From Ailurus styani (lineage: Eukaryota; Chordata; Mammalia; Carnivora; Ailuridae), in assembly GCA_002007465.1 (NCBI GenBank), contig LNAC01000136.1, forward strand, positions 3,268,284 to 3,332,283: a stretch of 64,000 nucleotides of DNA. Reading direction: 5' to 3'. The notes under the pieces were generated by a model that searched no databases, was not told the DNA's origin, and was given only the letters and a program-made list of their open reading frames with translations. Below, in pieces: positions 11,829 to 23,488 of the stretch. Position numbers and translations under genes: made by a program. Positions within the stretch are counted from its first letter, which is position 1, and each line of letters begins with the position of its first letter.

Positions 11829-12924
11829 CATCACCCCCCAAACACCTTTTGGTATTGGGAGCCCAGGGAATGTAGAAAGAAGAAAGCGGAGGGTAGAAGC
11901 AGGTCCAATGCCTGGATTCAGTCACTAGCGTTGGTGAGCATCATTTCTGAGAAAAACTAAATGAGGAAGGGCTTAAGAACTCTCCAGCACTGAGTCCCCA
12001 GAGAGATACCTACTGTGAAAGAGCTGCCATTTCACAACGCCCCCGTCCCCTGCCGTGTTCCATCAATGCTCATTTTCTCCTTCTGTTGGTTACAGAGCTA
12101 CCAAATTCTGTCTAAGCATCGGCTGTTCAGAAGGGAGACCACACTGCCCAGCCCCCCTGGCGGGCAGGTGCCGCTCTGTGACTAAGTTCTGGGTGGCAGG
12201 AGGTAAATGGAGGGGCTACACATACTTCTGAGAGTGAGGGAAGGCATGCTGTCTTCCTCCTTCCTGCCTGCCTGCTGGCAGCTTGTGGCTAGAAGGCTGG
12301 ATTTAGAGCAGCCCAAATTTCCTGTTTCTCCTTAATCCTCCTTAAAAGACTAAGTTCTGGTGCTGCCTAAACAGAAAAACAAAGGGCTAATTATCGAGTA
12401 AGTTTTCTGACCGAAGACAATTCATATGTTTAATTCATACCCGATTCCCCTTTCCACCTCAACTGTCATTTTGAAAGCGTCTGAAATCATTTAGATCATT
12501 GCATTTAATTTTGTTGGTAGAGACACAGTCTTTTTTAGATTCTGCTTCTCAGACACAAATTTATGTGCTATGATATTTCCAGTTTGTCCATGGACCAAAT
12601 TCTAAAGAAAATTTTAGGAAAAGCATTATGTGTACCTTTATATTACATCTTTACAAATAATACCTATAACATTATAATTTCATAAATAAATTTATTTAAA
12701 AATTTACATATTTTATATATATATATAAATTCCTATGGGAAAAACCTTTTCGTAGAAGAAAAAATAAATCGTGATAACTTTTGATTCAGGAAGAAAAACT
12801 TTTTCCCCCCAGAAATTAATTGACACCCTTCTCTATTTGCTAACATTTATTACAGAGCTATGCAGGTGGATGCAAAACTTCTATCTATTGCTGTAGATTA
12901 AAATTTTATTTTGGCTGGAGTTGA

Positions 12925-13124
12925 TTTTTTTTTTTTAAATTTGACAGAGAGAGAAGAAGACGAAGAGAGGGAGAGAGCATGTGCAGGGCTGAGGGGGAGA
13001 AGGGGAGGGGGAAGCAGGCTTCCTCCTGGGCAAGGAATCCCATGTGGGTCTTAACCCCAGGACCCCAAGCTCATGACCTGAGCCAAAGGCAGCTGCTTAA
13101 CCAACTGAGTCACCCAGACACCCC
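12925..13124 (-). mobile_element. CAN-SINE
   Basis: Reverse copy from TTTTTTAAATTTGACAGAGAG to CTGAGTCACCCAGACACCCC, with several substitutions. Confidence 0.9.
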
Positions 13125-13239
13125 ATGGAATACATCTGCTTTCTGAGTCACTTAAGTAGAATACTTTTGCGTTTGTTTAAAATCTATAGAGAAAACAAAC
13201 TGGGGAGAAACTCCTCTGTCATGGAGATATAAATGCAAT

Positions 13240-13445
13240 GTCTTTTTTTTTTTTTTTTAATTTTATTTTTATTCTTTGCCCAAGGGGTACAGGTCTGTGA
13301 ATCATCAGGCTTACATCTTTCACAGCATTCACCAAAGCACAAACCCTCCCCAATGTCCATAACTCACCCACCCTATCCCTACCCTCCCACCCCCCAGTAA
13401 CGACATGGATGGAACTGGAGGGTATTATGCTGAGTGAAATAATGA
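13240..13445 (-). mobile_element. L1 3' end with internal inversion (twin priming)
   Basis: 13240-13397 is the complement of a carnivore L1 3' end (poly(T), then GGGGTACAGGTCTGTGAATC...). From about 13398 the sequence switches to sense L1 (GACATGGATGGAACTGGAGG, TTATGCTGAGTGAAATAA). Flanks share GCAATG(C)TCTTT. This is the structure left by a 5' inversion during reverse transcription. Confidence 0.8.
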
Positions 13446-13513
13446 AGCAATGCTCTTTTTAAAACCCTTTCCATTTAAACCTTGCTTCAGATTTCCATAC
13501 ACTCTATTTGGGT

Positions 13514-13568
13514 GAAATATACGTTGCGAAAAAAAAATTAAAAAAAAAAAAAAGAAATATACATTGCG
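13514..13568 (+). mobile_element. Poly(A)-only insertion scar with target-site duplication
   Basis: Repeats GAAATATACGTTGCG (13514-13528) and GAAATATACATTGCG (13554-13568) flank an A-rich tract of 25 bases and nothing else. One mismatch, at a CpG, shows some age. Confidence 0.65.
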
Positions 13569-13920
13569 GTGGATTGATTGCATTAATGACCCTGAGTCCT
13601 CCCACCTATTCCCTGGGGAAATACCCACCGCTCTTTCAGGGAGGGCAGCCCCGCCCTACCCCTTGCCTCAGGGTCATGTGACCTGCTTTGGGCCAATGGG
13701 AGTTAACATGTGACCACCAGAGGCTTCAGAAGTGCTTGTGTGATTGAGTATCTCACTAGGCAAAGGGCGTGCCTCAACTAGCTTGCTGGAGGCGAAGTTT
13801 GTGAAGCCCCGCAGGAGTCACCTCCGTCTTTCCAGACAAGACCATCCACCTTCAGCAGAGGCACAGACCGACCTACAGCTGGTGGCAGATGAATGAGTGA
13901 ACCCAGTTAAGACCCTACAT
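13569..13920 (+). mobile_element. Ancient LTR-like (MaLR-type) fragment
   Basis: GTGACCTGCTTTGGGCCAAT, AGAGGCTTCAGAAGTGCTTGTG and the terminal GCTGGTGGCAGATGAATGAGTGAACCCAG resemble an old mammalian ERVL-MaLR LTR. The family assignment is from memory and uncertain. No coding capacity. Confidence 0.45.
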
Positions 13921-14736
13921 TAAATGAGTTTAGAAAAGCCTAGAAATGTGTGGTTAGCCACAGATCTCATAATCAAAGCAAACGATGTCAAGGAAGTCTG
14001 CTGTCAAGACCTCTGCCCTGGTGAACACCTGAAAACCCAATGGTGAATAGTTATGCCCCCTCCAAGGTACTGACTTACCAGGTCACTGAACAAACTGAAG
14101 TATTTTCAGAGACCACTAAAAGCTCTCCTACATTTTGGAATTATCTGGCTTCATCATAAATCAAAAACTTTGCTGACGATTACTATAATACTATTTTAGA
14201 ATAGATTTTCCATTCATTTTTGAAACACTGGTGAGCCAGTGTTTCAGTTTTGGGCCCCTCCTGTAACAAAAGTAGTGACATATTCAGGGAAAATGATTCC
14301 AGTACATGGAACAAATAAATCTGAAAACTTTCCTGACATACATATGTAAAATTCCTTGTCACCATTTCTAAAAACATTTATTGTATTCATAGGCCTATTT
14401 CTAACAAAGGCTGTATTACTATTATATTTTCGAGTATTAGCATTTTTCTTACCACTACTCATTAATCAGAATGGCACATATTTTAAACATTTGCACCTCT
14501 CAAACTTGAATTATTCTGTTAATGATTTTCACTTGACTATAGAGGCAGCCACTTGTTAAACTGCTAGCTCTCAAACTCGCACGATTCTGTATACATCACA
14601 AGTGCTTTATAAATATTCAGTGATGATATTTGCTTATGATACACTCTTATCACTCATTTTGATCCCACACTAGCAAAGAACAATTTTATGCAAAACATTG
14701 GGAGTCTTTTCATACTTATTTGGATTGTGGGATTCT

Positions 14737-14909
14737 TTTTTTTTTTTTTTAAGATTTTATTTATTTATTTGACAGAGAGACACAATGAGAGAGGAAGAAG
14801 CAGGCTCCCTGCTAAGCAGAGAGCCTGATGTGGGGCTCGATCCCAGGACCCTGGGATCATGACCCGAGCCGAAGGCAGATGCTTAACAACTGAGCCACCA
14901 GGTGCCCCA
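14737..14909 (-). mobile_element. CAN-SINE
   Basis: Reverse copy with 14-bp target-site duplication GATTGTGGGATTCT at 14723-14736 and 14910-14923. Confidence 0.95.
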
Positions 14910-15304
14910 GATTGTGGGATTCTAAATGAAACAGAGGTATTTGGAGTAATTATAAAACAAAGTCATTGATTCTTCGAAGATTTCTGTTTACCAACACATG
15001 GCATCTAGATATGTGTTTTTGGCTTCGAGAGAACCCAATTGTAGAACTATCATAGTCATTTTGGAAATTATTTTATCTTACAATCTTTTGGTTGTAAAGT
15101 TCTCTATGCTTACATCTTGCTGCTTACCAAGGAAACCGGTCTTAATTTAACTCTTTTCAATTTCAAGGATATGCCTTTTTTATAGTGCTCTAAGCTTTGT
15201 AGAAAAGATCAGATTCAACCTACCCAACCCTATTCATAATTTAAAATTATTCTCTCTCCTCCCTCTCCTTTCCCAGAACTTCCTGTGATGATCGAATGTT
15301 CTCT

Positions 15305-15419
15305 ATGCTTTCCAAGATGGTAGCCACAAGCCACATGTGGCTATTGAGCACTTGAAATACAGCTAGTGTGAGTGAAGAAGTGAATTTTAAAATACATTAA
15401 AAATTATTGTTTTTATTAT
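15305..15419 (+). mobile_element. Fragment of a palindromic mammal-wide DNA transposon
   Basis: GATGGTAGCCACAAGCCACATGTGGCTATTGAGCACTTGAAATACAG is the conserved end of the CCACATGTGGC family also present at 54.9-55.9 kb. I do not assign a Repbase name. Confidence 0.6.
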
Positions 15420-15594
15420 TGGGGTGCCTGGGTGGCTCAGGTCATGATCTCAGGGTCCTGGGATCAAGCCCCACATCAGGCTCTCTGCTCCGCGGGGATC
15501 CTGCTTCCTCCTCTCTGCCTGCCTCCTCTGCCTACTTGTAATCTCTCTGTCAAATAAATAAAATCTTAAAAAAAGAAAAAAGAAAAAGAAAGAA
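15420..15594 (+). mobile_element. CAN-SINE with deleted tRNA-like segment
   Basis: The head GGGTGCCTGGGTGGCTCAG runs directly into GTCATGATCTCAGGG. About 30 bases normally between two GGCTCAG heptamers are missing. The tail is AAATAAATAAAATCTT then A/G-rich. Confidence 0.92.
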
Positions 15595-16450
15595 GATGGT
15601 GGAGAAGATTTGGTGGGCATATACACGTTACCAACTCTCACACGTATAAACATGCCTGTCCTTGCCTTTTTATACACAGAAACACACGTGCATGCCAGGT
15701 GGATTTGATTTTCAAGACTTTGCCCCAAATAAATTTGAACAAATTTGTTACTGCTGAATTTTTTTGTCTCCTCATATATGTGACATGGTTAATAAACCAC
15801 TATAGAAGTGGAAATTCAGGAAACAGGAAAGTTCAGTGATTTTAACAGTTATATCATGCTATCTACAAGTAGCTATGTTGCTTCAGTACCAGGGATGGTG
15901 AAATAAACACTCTTGGTGCCACGAATAACTGACAGAAAGCAAACGCAAATACCAAAATGAAGATGCCACTTTCTGTCTGTAGGAAGATGGGTAAGGTGCA
16001 CGCAGAAAGAGGTCAGGTGTGGGGCATCTTACCTCGGCTACTGGTACTACCACTAAAGCACCTTGACAGTACTTGCCTAATCAGTAGAAGGTTAAGTATA
16101 ATAAATTAGTGGCAAAGGAAGTACCACCTCTCATTCCTGAGTCCTTACTAGACAGATAATCAACCACAACTTCAGCGCTTTTGAAATCCACAAACAAAGC
16201 ATTACATATCAACTGGAGATTAAACCTAGTCGGCTACCTTGGTATTCATATAATTTATTTGCTACAAAGTACCCTTTATAATCAAGGTTCAGATGAAACT
16301 TGCTCTACATAACATAGTCAAGAAGAATTGTTTTCCCTTAGAAAGAATCATCTTTTGCTTCTGCTGGAGCCTCTTATCCTCATTCCCAACCACTACTCTC
16401 ACCCCTGAGCATTTCTCCTCATCGTTAGTTTGACACAAAACATGTTTAGG

Positions 16451-16648
16451 GGGCACCTGGGTGGCTTGGTTGGTTAAGCGAATGCCTTTGGCTCAGGTCA
16501 AGATCCTGGGATCGAGCCCCACATTGGGCTCCTTGCTCAGCAGGCGGAGGCCTGCTTCTCCCTCTCCCTCTGACTGATGCTCTGCCTGCTTGTGCTCTCC
16601 CTCTCTGTCAAATAAATAAATTAAAATTCTAAAAATAAAAACAAAAAC
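16451..16648 (+). mobile_element. CAN-SINE
   Basis: Forward copy flanked by ACATGTTTAGG (16440-16450) and ACATGCTTAGG (16649-16659). Confidence 0.94.
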
Positions 16649-17512
16649 ACATGCTTAGGACATCTTTTCAGAGATGTCTCTGGCAATCTCACAATTGTCT
16701 CTGGACCTAAAACTAAGGTGAATCATTATCCTGAATCCCCAGTATCCTTAGACATTGTACTGCTTTTACTTACAAGTCTTCCCCCTTGAGAGTAGATCGT
16801 GGCTCTATCCATTAAACAACCCCCCCAACATATTTCTTTTATGCCATGGGATCCAGATAATCTCCTAGATTTTGAGAAGTTTGAACCATATGCTTATTTC
16901 TTGCCCATAATTCTGTTCACCAGTATAGACTCCCAAGACCTGCCCTTCCAAAAAAGACACTTTTTTTTTATTGTAGGAAGAAGTAAAGACAAATAACTAA
17001 TGGTTTATTCTTTCTGCACAGTTATTAATACTGTCCTTCATATATTATCAATTAATATGCTGTCTCGCTAAGGTGAAAACAAAGTATAAACTCATCAACT
17101 CAAGTTCCCATACGATTTCACTAAATAAATCCTTAAAACAACTAAATCCCCACCCTCTACCCTCTTCACTTTAGATATGTGGAAGTACACAGTGCAATAA
17201 ATTTACCGTAGGAGTAATCTACACAGTGAATCCAGAAAAACAAAGAAAAAGTCAGTTAATTAATAAAAAACTTTTGGAAACTTATATCTCTGCAACTTTA
17301 GAAGCTACCTATAAACTGAAAGGCTCCAAGTCAGATTCTTTCTATTTTTTTTGGTCAGATTTGTCTCCTAGATATACTTTTATGCAAGGCAAAGTTAGGT
17401 GGGTTGGGAAGTAGAAAAAGGCAAACAAAAATTTATGATGTAAGTATTTTGAGAATGCAAGCTAAGAAGTAAGCAGTATATATGTTTAGGTATCAAGACT
17501 TATGAAGAACTG

Positions 17513-17707
17513 GGGCACCTGGGTGGCTCAGTAGGTTAAGCTTCTGCTTTTGGCTCAGGTCATGCTCTCAGGGTCCTGGGATCGAGGCCCGCATCGTGTT
17601 CTCTGCTCAGCGGGGAGCCTGCTTCCCCTTCTCCCTCTGCCTGCCTCTCTGCCTACTTATGATCCCTCTCTGTCAAATAAATAAATAAAATCTTCAAAAA
17701 AAGGAAA
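17513..17707 (+). mobile_element. CAN-SINE, young copy
   Basis: Full forward copy with a perfect 18-bp target-site duplication AAGACTTATGAAGAACTG at 17495-17512 and 17708-17725. Confidence 0.96.
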
Positions 17708-17838
17708 AAGACTTATGAAGAACTGATTTCATCCAAATGAGTAAAAGGCTCACAGTAATTTAATAACTCATAAAACCCCTTTATACCAAGAGACAGTACA
17801 TGCCAGTTATCCGTATTTCTTTAAAATCTGGAAGCAAG

Positions 17839-17878
17839 CCTGCCTGCCTTTCTTCCTTTCCTTCTTTCCTTCCTTCCA
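17839..17878. repeat. (CTTC)n-type pyrimidine tract
   Basis: Imperfect CCTT/CTTC repeat of about 40 bp. Confidence 0.85.
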
Positions 17879-18004
17879 TACTACCTTCACCTTCATTAAG
17901 AGTGTGACCAGAGGCAGAGAGAATCCACAATGATTCACACAGAGAATAAGTACCAGGGCAATTGTCTGTGTGTCAGGGTCCAGGTAAAAGAGAATCCCAT
18001 GGTT

Positions 18005-18140
18005 CATTCAACAAACATTTAGGTGTTTAGGCTTTTAACCAGACCCTGAGGATACAGTGAGAACAAGACAGAAATGCCCCCAGGATTCAGGGTTGCTCAC
18101 AACCTGATACAGAAGTGCTGTAGCCAATGTCAGTGGGGAA
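18005..18140 (+). mobile_element. L2-type 3' end fragment
   Basis: TTCATTCAACAAACATTTAGGTG... AGACCCTGAGGATACAGTGAGAACAAGACAGA matches the typical L2 3' end vocabulary. Confidence 0.6.
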
Positions 18141-18763
18141 ATAGTTGAGATATGTGCTTAAAAATGGAGGCGACACTAGGTGAAATTCTTTGTGTGAGTC
18201 TACCTGTCCTGTACATAGTCGAAGAAGTTCAGCCGGGGCCGGCCTTGCCTCACCCCTGCGGGCTGCGTTATGAGAAGGACACCACCCACACAGCCTCTTG
18301 TAAGACTTGGACTTCTGTTAGAGCCTTTGCAGTTTTCATGATGCTTCACAGAAATCCACGCCCAAGAGCAGAACTTCTGGGCTTCCTACAGAAACGCCTG
18401 CTGTTCCTTAACATCTCCACATGCCAAGCAACGTGTGCACCTGTCAGACTTACCCAGTGACCTAATGGTCCCGTTTTGCCTGAAACTGTCCCTGGTTTTG
18501 GCTCTGAAAATCTCACATCCTAGGAAACTGCTCCCACGCAGGCAAACCTAGATAAGATCCAACCTGGGCCTGCGTGGTTCTCACCAAACCTTGTTAGCCC
18601 AGGTTGCTCCATGAATTACAGGAAAGGCTTTCTTTTCTTCCTATTTCAGAGGCAATGGAGTATTTTTACACGTTCTTACTTTTCTTCTTCATGTACTACC
18701 AGCACATGGTTTTCTTTTCTTTTATCCCCACTTCCCTTTGTCTAGAATCCTTCCGGTGGCTTA

Positions 18764-18970
<207 letters not shown>

Positions 18971-19174
18971 CTAGAAGCAAAAAGAGAATGGGAGGGAGGT
19001 CGATCTATAAGAAGGAAAATGGAGACAATTAACATATACTTTTGCTACATTTTCTACAGTGACTGGAACTGAGTTTAATTTAAAAAAATTTTTTTTGGAC
19101 ACTTCTCCTTGGTTAGCTTACAGATGCTTGCACTGGGGAAAATATGTTCTATCTGCAGAGAGGATGAAGGTGTC

Positions 19175-19330
19175 TTTCATTCATTCATTTAATCAATGTT
19201 TACTAAAGACGTTTGTGACCTGTGTTGATCAATGCAAAGAAGAACAGAAGAGAGTTCCTGCCCTCAAAAAGCAGGGGGTCGGGAAGGAGTGTGGCAAAGG
19301 ACAGTGTCACTGCCAAGCCAAACGTGACAA
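19175..19330 (+). mobile_element. L2-like fragment
   Basis: CATTCATTCATTTAATCAATGTTTACT... then AGTTCCTGCCCTCAAAAAGC... in the order of an L2-like 3' end. It lies 200 bp from exon 3. Confidence 0.5.
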
Positions 19331-22241
19331 AACATGAGGGGGACAGTAACACAGCCTTAAGGCAAGTGCTGTGGGGGTGAAGAACTTGGGCTGTTGGTCA
19401 TAACAGCTGTTTGAGGAGGGTGGGCACATCATCTTCCTATAGTTCCTAAGATGCATGTTTACCTATTTGAAAAATTTTACATTTGGCCAGAATGCATCTG
19501 GAAGGTTGTTTTTTAAACCAGTGGTGTGCCTTATAATTAACCTCATCTTTAAATAAAGGAAATATGGTACATACATTGTTCAGTAGAAATCAGCAATAAA
19601 TAAAAGGTGAACTCACGCTCTTTGCTTCGCCTCAGGCTAGAGAGATGTAGGTGGTTTTCATACAACTAAGTCTGGGTCACTCCAGTACAAACGTAACTGC
19701 CACGGACCATACTTAACCCTCCTAAATAAATCCATAGCTGAGTTAATCATTTAAACAATTCTTTGGACACCACCTGCCTTAATGATCTTATAGAAAGCCC
19801 TACAGGGGAAAATCTGGGTTTCCTCAATTATCAACAGGATAGAGTGGGGCTGGGACTAGGGTCGCGGCTAGTGAGGCACCCATATTGGCCACAAAATTTA
19901 AAGGTAGCCGGAAAACTTGTTAATCAGGATAAGTAATATTTTAACACAATATATTGAGAATCAATGTCAATGCAAAACACCCCAAGAAGTTTAAAGAGGA
20001 TCGAGATTATCGATTTTCTTTAAGTTTGGGGCTCTCATATGGCGTGGCCTGGCGTGTGAAGAGAGCTTCGCCACTCTTGTGAAGAACTTCAGAAATGGAT
20101 GGGTAGTCCGGTATCTTTTTAGAGAGAAAAAATGCCAATGAGTTGTGTGTTGTAAGCCCTCAGCCATTCAAAACAGGGACTAGCTTGGTGCCCACAGACC
20201 CATGTGTATTGTTTACATAATGGACCAGTGGTGGCAGAATGAGCTACCCAATTGTCCAGTTCGAATGAATTCATGGAGCCCTTTAAAACAGAGCTCACAT
20301 CCAACCCCCAGGGATTAAAATGATGTAATCCCTACACAACTGGTTCCCGACATCTAATGGTTCAATTTATGACTTTTTGACTTTATAGACGGTGCAAAAG
20401 CAGTACGGGTTCAGTAGAAACCATACTTTGAGTTTTGATTGTGGATCTTTCCCCAGGCTAGTTAGAGGCAGTACGGCGTCTCTTGTGATTCTGGGCAGGG
20501 CTGTGGCCCCAGCTCCTAGTCGGCCTGGTGATCACAAGGGTCAACAACCCCATACACTCACAGCCATTCTGGTTTTCACTTTCAGTACAGTAGTCAATAA
20601 ATTACATAAGATATTCAACACTTTATTACAAAATGGACTTTGTGTTAGATGATTTTGCCCAACTATATGCTGATGTAAGTGTTCTGGGCACATTTAAGGT
20701 GGGCGAGGCTAAGCCTTGATTAAGTGTATTAAATACATTTTTGACTTAAGATATTTTCAACTCACCCTGAGTTTGTAGGGACATAACCCCCAGGCAGGTC
20801 AAGGAAGATCTGTACCATCAAAGCTTCAGAGCCATAACTCCGGCCCATCAGTCTTGATAAAAGAGGACTTTGAATTTATATTTTAAGAAAGAATCGGTGG
20901 TTTTTATCTTTGGATACTTTAGTGCCACTTAGAAAAGAGCTGACAGAGAAGACTTTTGAAGTCACAGCCACAGTCCTAATTTAAGACCAATTTGACATTA
21001 ATTACGAGGCATTTCTTGCTTATCTGTTGCTCATTATTGTAAATGAGGTCTTTGGCATGAAAAAGAGATTGTTTCAAATTTTATTGAATGAGGAGGAATT
21101 TGAATAAGTGCACGAGCTGAATTGATGTTATTTGAAATGGGTTGTTTATGTTGACTCAAGAACTGTATTATGAAAATTCAGAGGTTGCTAGTGAATGCAC
21201 TGATTCTGACATCTTATTCTGAACAGAGTTTCTGGAGTTTTCTATTTGGAGAAAGATGCAGCATATTTACACACGTGGGTTTTCCCAGGACATAAAAAAA
21301 AAAAAAAAGTAGTGTTGTGTACAATGTCATTTTGGCTATATCTTCAGGGTATGCTTCCGAATAGCAGAGTAGTTTCTAGTATTGTGTCTTCTTCCTTTAA
21401 ACAGAAAAGATGACAGGAACCTACACACTTGTTTCTGGCTATTGACCTGTTCGAATATATTTGTTCCAGAGTTAAATCTTCCAGAAATTACTCTTTAAAA
21501 TGTTTTGCTTTTAACATGAACCTACACTCATATTTTGAAATCAGGCGTGTTCCTAATAGAGCTTCTACAATGAAACACAAAACATCCACACTTTGACACT
21601 GGTCTAAAAAAAAAAAATGTATTTGGTGTATACTTTGTAAACTAGACCAGAGGCCTTAAAATTGCGAAATAAAGCAACACAGTGGTGGAAATGCTTTCCC
21701 TGGAGGGTTCAGATTCTAACATTATTAGCATTTACAAACAAAACTACTTGTCAACCTCCCAGAGGTAGTAATAACTTACTCTAAGGAGAGTAAAAAATCG
21801 CTGAGCTGTAATTTTGCTTTATTGTTTCTTCTGATGAGTTGGAAACAATTGCATTAAGGTAGATAACATGCAATTCTCAACTGTAGGTCTGCCGAGGAAC
21901 AGAACGCAACGTATGTCTCATGATGTTCAAATACGGATTATCACTAATCACTTTTTAAAGCAGGTCAGTATATCAGTGGGTTAGTTACATTCATGTTATT
22001 GTCCCCTCTCTGTATCCTTTTCCCACTTTATTTTCATTTATTTCTTTTTCTTTTCTTCATCCCAGTTTCAGTTCTAGGAATCATACTTTTTTGAGACTAT
22101 TATGAAGACACTGCCAGTTTTTCACACAGCACTAGTATTGACAGTTACGGTATGTTTTATTTTATGTATTTTTGAGTCTGTTAGGAATGAGGCTGGCTCT
22201 TAGAATCTATGATTGTTCTACATCTCCTTTAGTCTACAGAT

Positions 22242-22359
22242 TAAAAAAAATTTTATTTTTTATTTTTTAAGCAATCTTTCTACCCAACGTGGGGCTTGAG
22301 CTCAAAACCCTGCGATCAAGAGTTGTTTGCTCCACCAACTGAGCCAGCCAGGGGCCCCC
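22242..22359 (-). mobile_element. Short tRNA-Lys-type CAN-SINE (old subfamily)
   Basis: Reverse copy: TTTTTTAAGCAATCTTTCTACCCAACGTGGGGCTTGAGC... GAGCCAGCCAGGGGCCCC. Flanked by AGTCTACAGAT and AGTCTACTGAT. It retains tRNA-like box sequences but is not a tRNA gene. Confidence 0.88.
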
Positions 22360-22932
22360 AGTCTACTGATCTTAAATTAAGGATTCGCTCTGCTTCTATC
22401 TTTGATCAAAAATATGATTGCTTATGCCAATAACTTTGCCAACATATCACTTTTCACTCGCAGAGTGTAGCTGCATTTTGTTTGTTCTGGTGACACTTTG
22501 CCCTTTGAAATTAGGTGTGGAATTGTTTTTTATTTCCTCTGTAGTATTTAGCCTCTTTTTTTTTTCCTTCTAAGGAAGAATTTTAAAAACTTACTGCGAA
22601 CTTTCAAGTTTCTCTTATTTCAGATTAGGTCTATGTTAACTGCTATTTTCAACTTTGTATTTTAAGAGCAACTTGCTCATAGGAACTCATTTGTCTTTGG
22701 AAGGGTTGGTTCAATCTCTCCTTGGAGAGGAACACTGGATTGAGAATGAAAAATCCTGTGTTTTGGGCCATATTTTTTCACTAACTAGATCAGTGACATT
22801 GGCCCAGTGGCCTGATCTTTTTTATACCTCACCCATTGAAAAATGAGGAGGTTGGGACAGATAATTTTTAACTACTGTAGAGATTATTTGGTATACTTCT
22901 GACATTCCACGCTTCTACTTTTATTTTTCTGG

Positions 22933-23421
22933 CACGTGAGAATAAAGGATGGCCACACGCACATCGCAGCTGTTGCCTCTGACTTCCTTCTCAAGCAGAT
23001 AAATAAATCCAGGCCGTTGGCTTGCAGTCTTTAACCTTTAGTTGTTTCACCTACTGATCAATAAATACCCTTGAGTTTACTGAAGACGATACTGTTAAAA
23101 CAGCAAGAAGCTGTATTTCTATCTCTGTAAATGTGGCTAATTCAAGGTTTTAAATAACAATCCATTTTTAAGCAGCTTCTGCCCAGATGGGGGCCAATCA
23201 TGAAAAAGCTGGAAGGCCAAAGAACAGAAAACCAGCCCACCGCCCCCCACACCAAGCAACAATTCCCACGTGTTAGCAGCAGGCACAAGCATCCCCTCCG
23301 GTGGGCCCTCTTTAAGATGATGTCACCACGTGCACGGGGAGGGGCACGGATGCCTGAAGGCAAACATGACCCTGTGGGCAGTGCTCTGTTAAAGTCCCCT
23401 ACCTTGCAGCCTTCACACGTG
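22933..23421. promoter_or_regulatory. Cluster of four CACGTG E-boxes around exon 2
   Basis: Perfect CACGTG hexamers at 22933-22938, 23267-23272, 23327-23332 and 23416-23421, the last inside coding exon 2. CACGTG is bound by bHLH factors including CLOCK/BMAL1 and MYC/USF. RORB is a circadian-expressed gene, but a role for these sites is speculation. Confidence 0.3.
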
Positions 23422-23488
23422 ATCACTCCGTAGTGGATCCCAGAGGACTTATCGCCACAAATTTTGCATGGTATCACTTCAATTTGTG
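23403..23488 (-). CDS. RORB: RORB coding exon 2: first zinc finger of the DNA-binding domain
   Basis: The 86-nt exon has an acceptor cccctttcag|CA at 23489 and a donor AAG|gtaggg at 23402. It completes the split Ala codon and encodes 28 residues, [11 protein letters not shown]... to ...TCEGCK. It holds all four Cys ligands of the first nuclear-receptor zinc finger (C21, C24, C38, C41 in beta2 numbering) and the P-box CEGCK-G that reads the AGGTCA core. ROR proteins bind as monomers to an A/T-rich 5' extension plus AGGTCA. The exon is shared by beta1 and beta2. The exon end after GCK and the phase match the known ROR gene structure. One CACGTG hexamer (23416-23421) lies inside the coding sequence. 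Confidence 0.97.

Larger units (their letters stand above)
18971..23402 (-). other. RORB: RORB intron between exons 2 and 3
   Basis: A 4.43-kb intron bounded by the donor at 23402 and the acceptor at 18971. It is unusually poor in young repeats: only one short tRNA-type SINE (22242-22359) and an L2-like tail near 19180 are recognised. 19420-22230 shows no gene or repeat I can name. 20870-21300 is AT-rich unique sequence of the kind often conserved around neural transcription-factor genes. Confidence 0.85.

Noticed and set aside
18152..18460. 102-codon plus-strand frame, cysteine-containing, 400 bp from exon 3
   Set aside because: It lies antisense to the gene in intron, flanked by L2-like and ancient DNA-transposon-like sequence, with no recognised domain.
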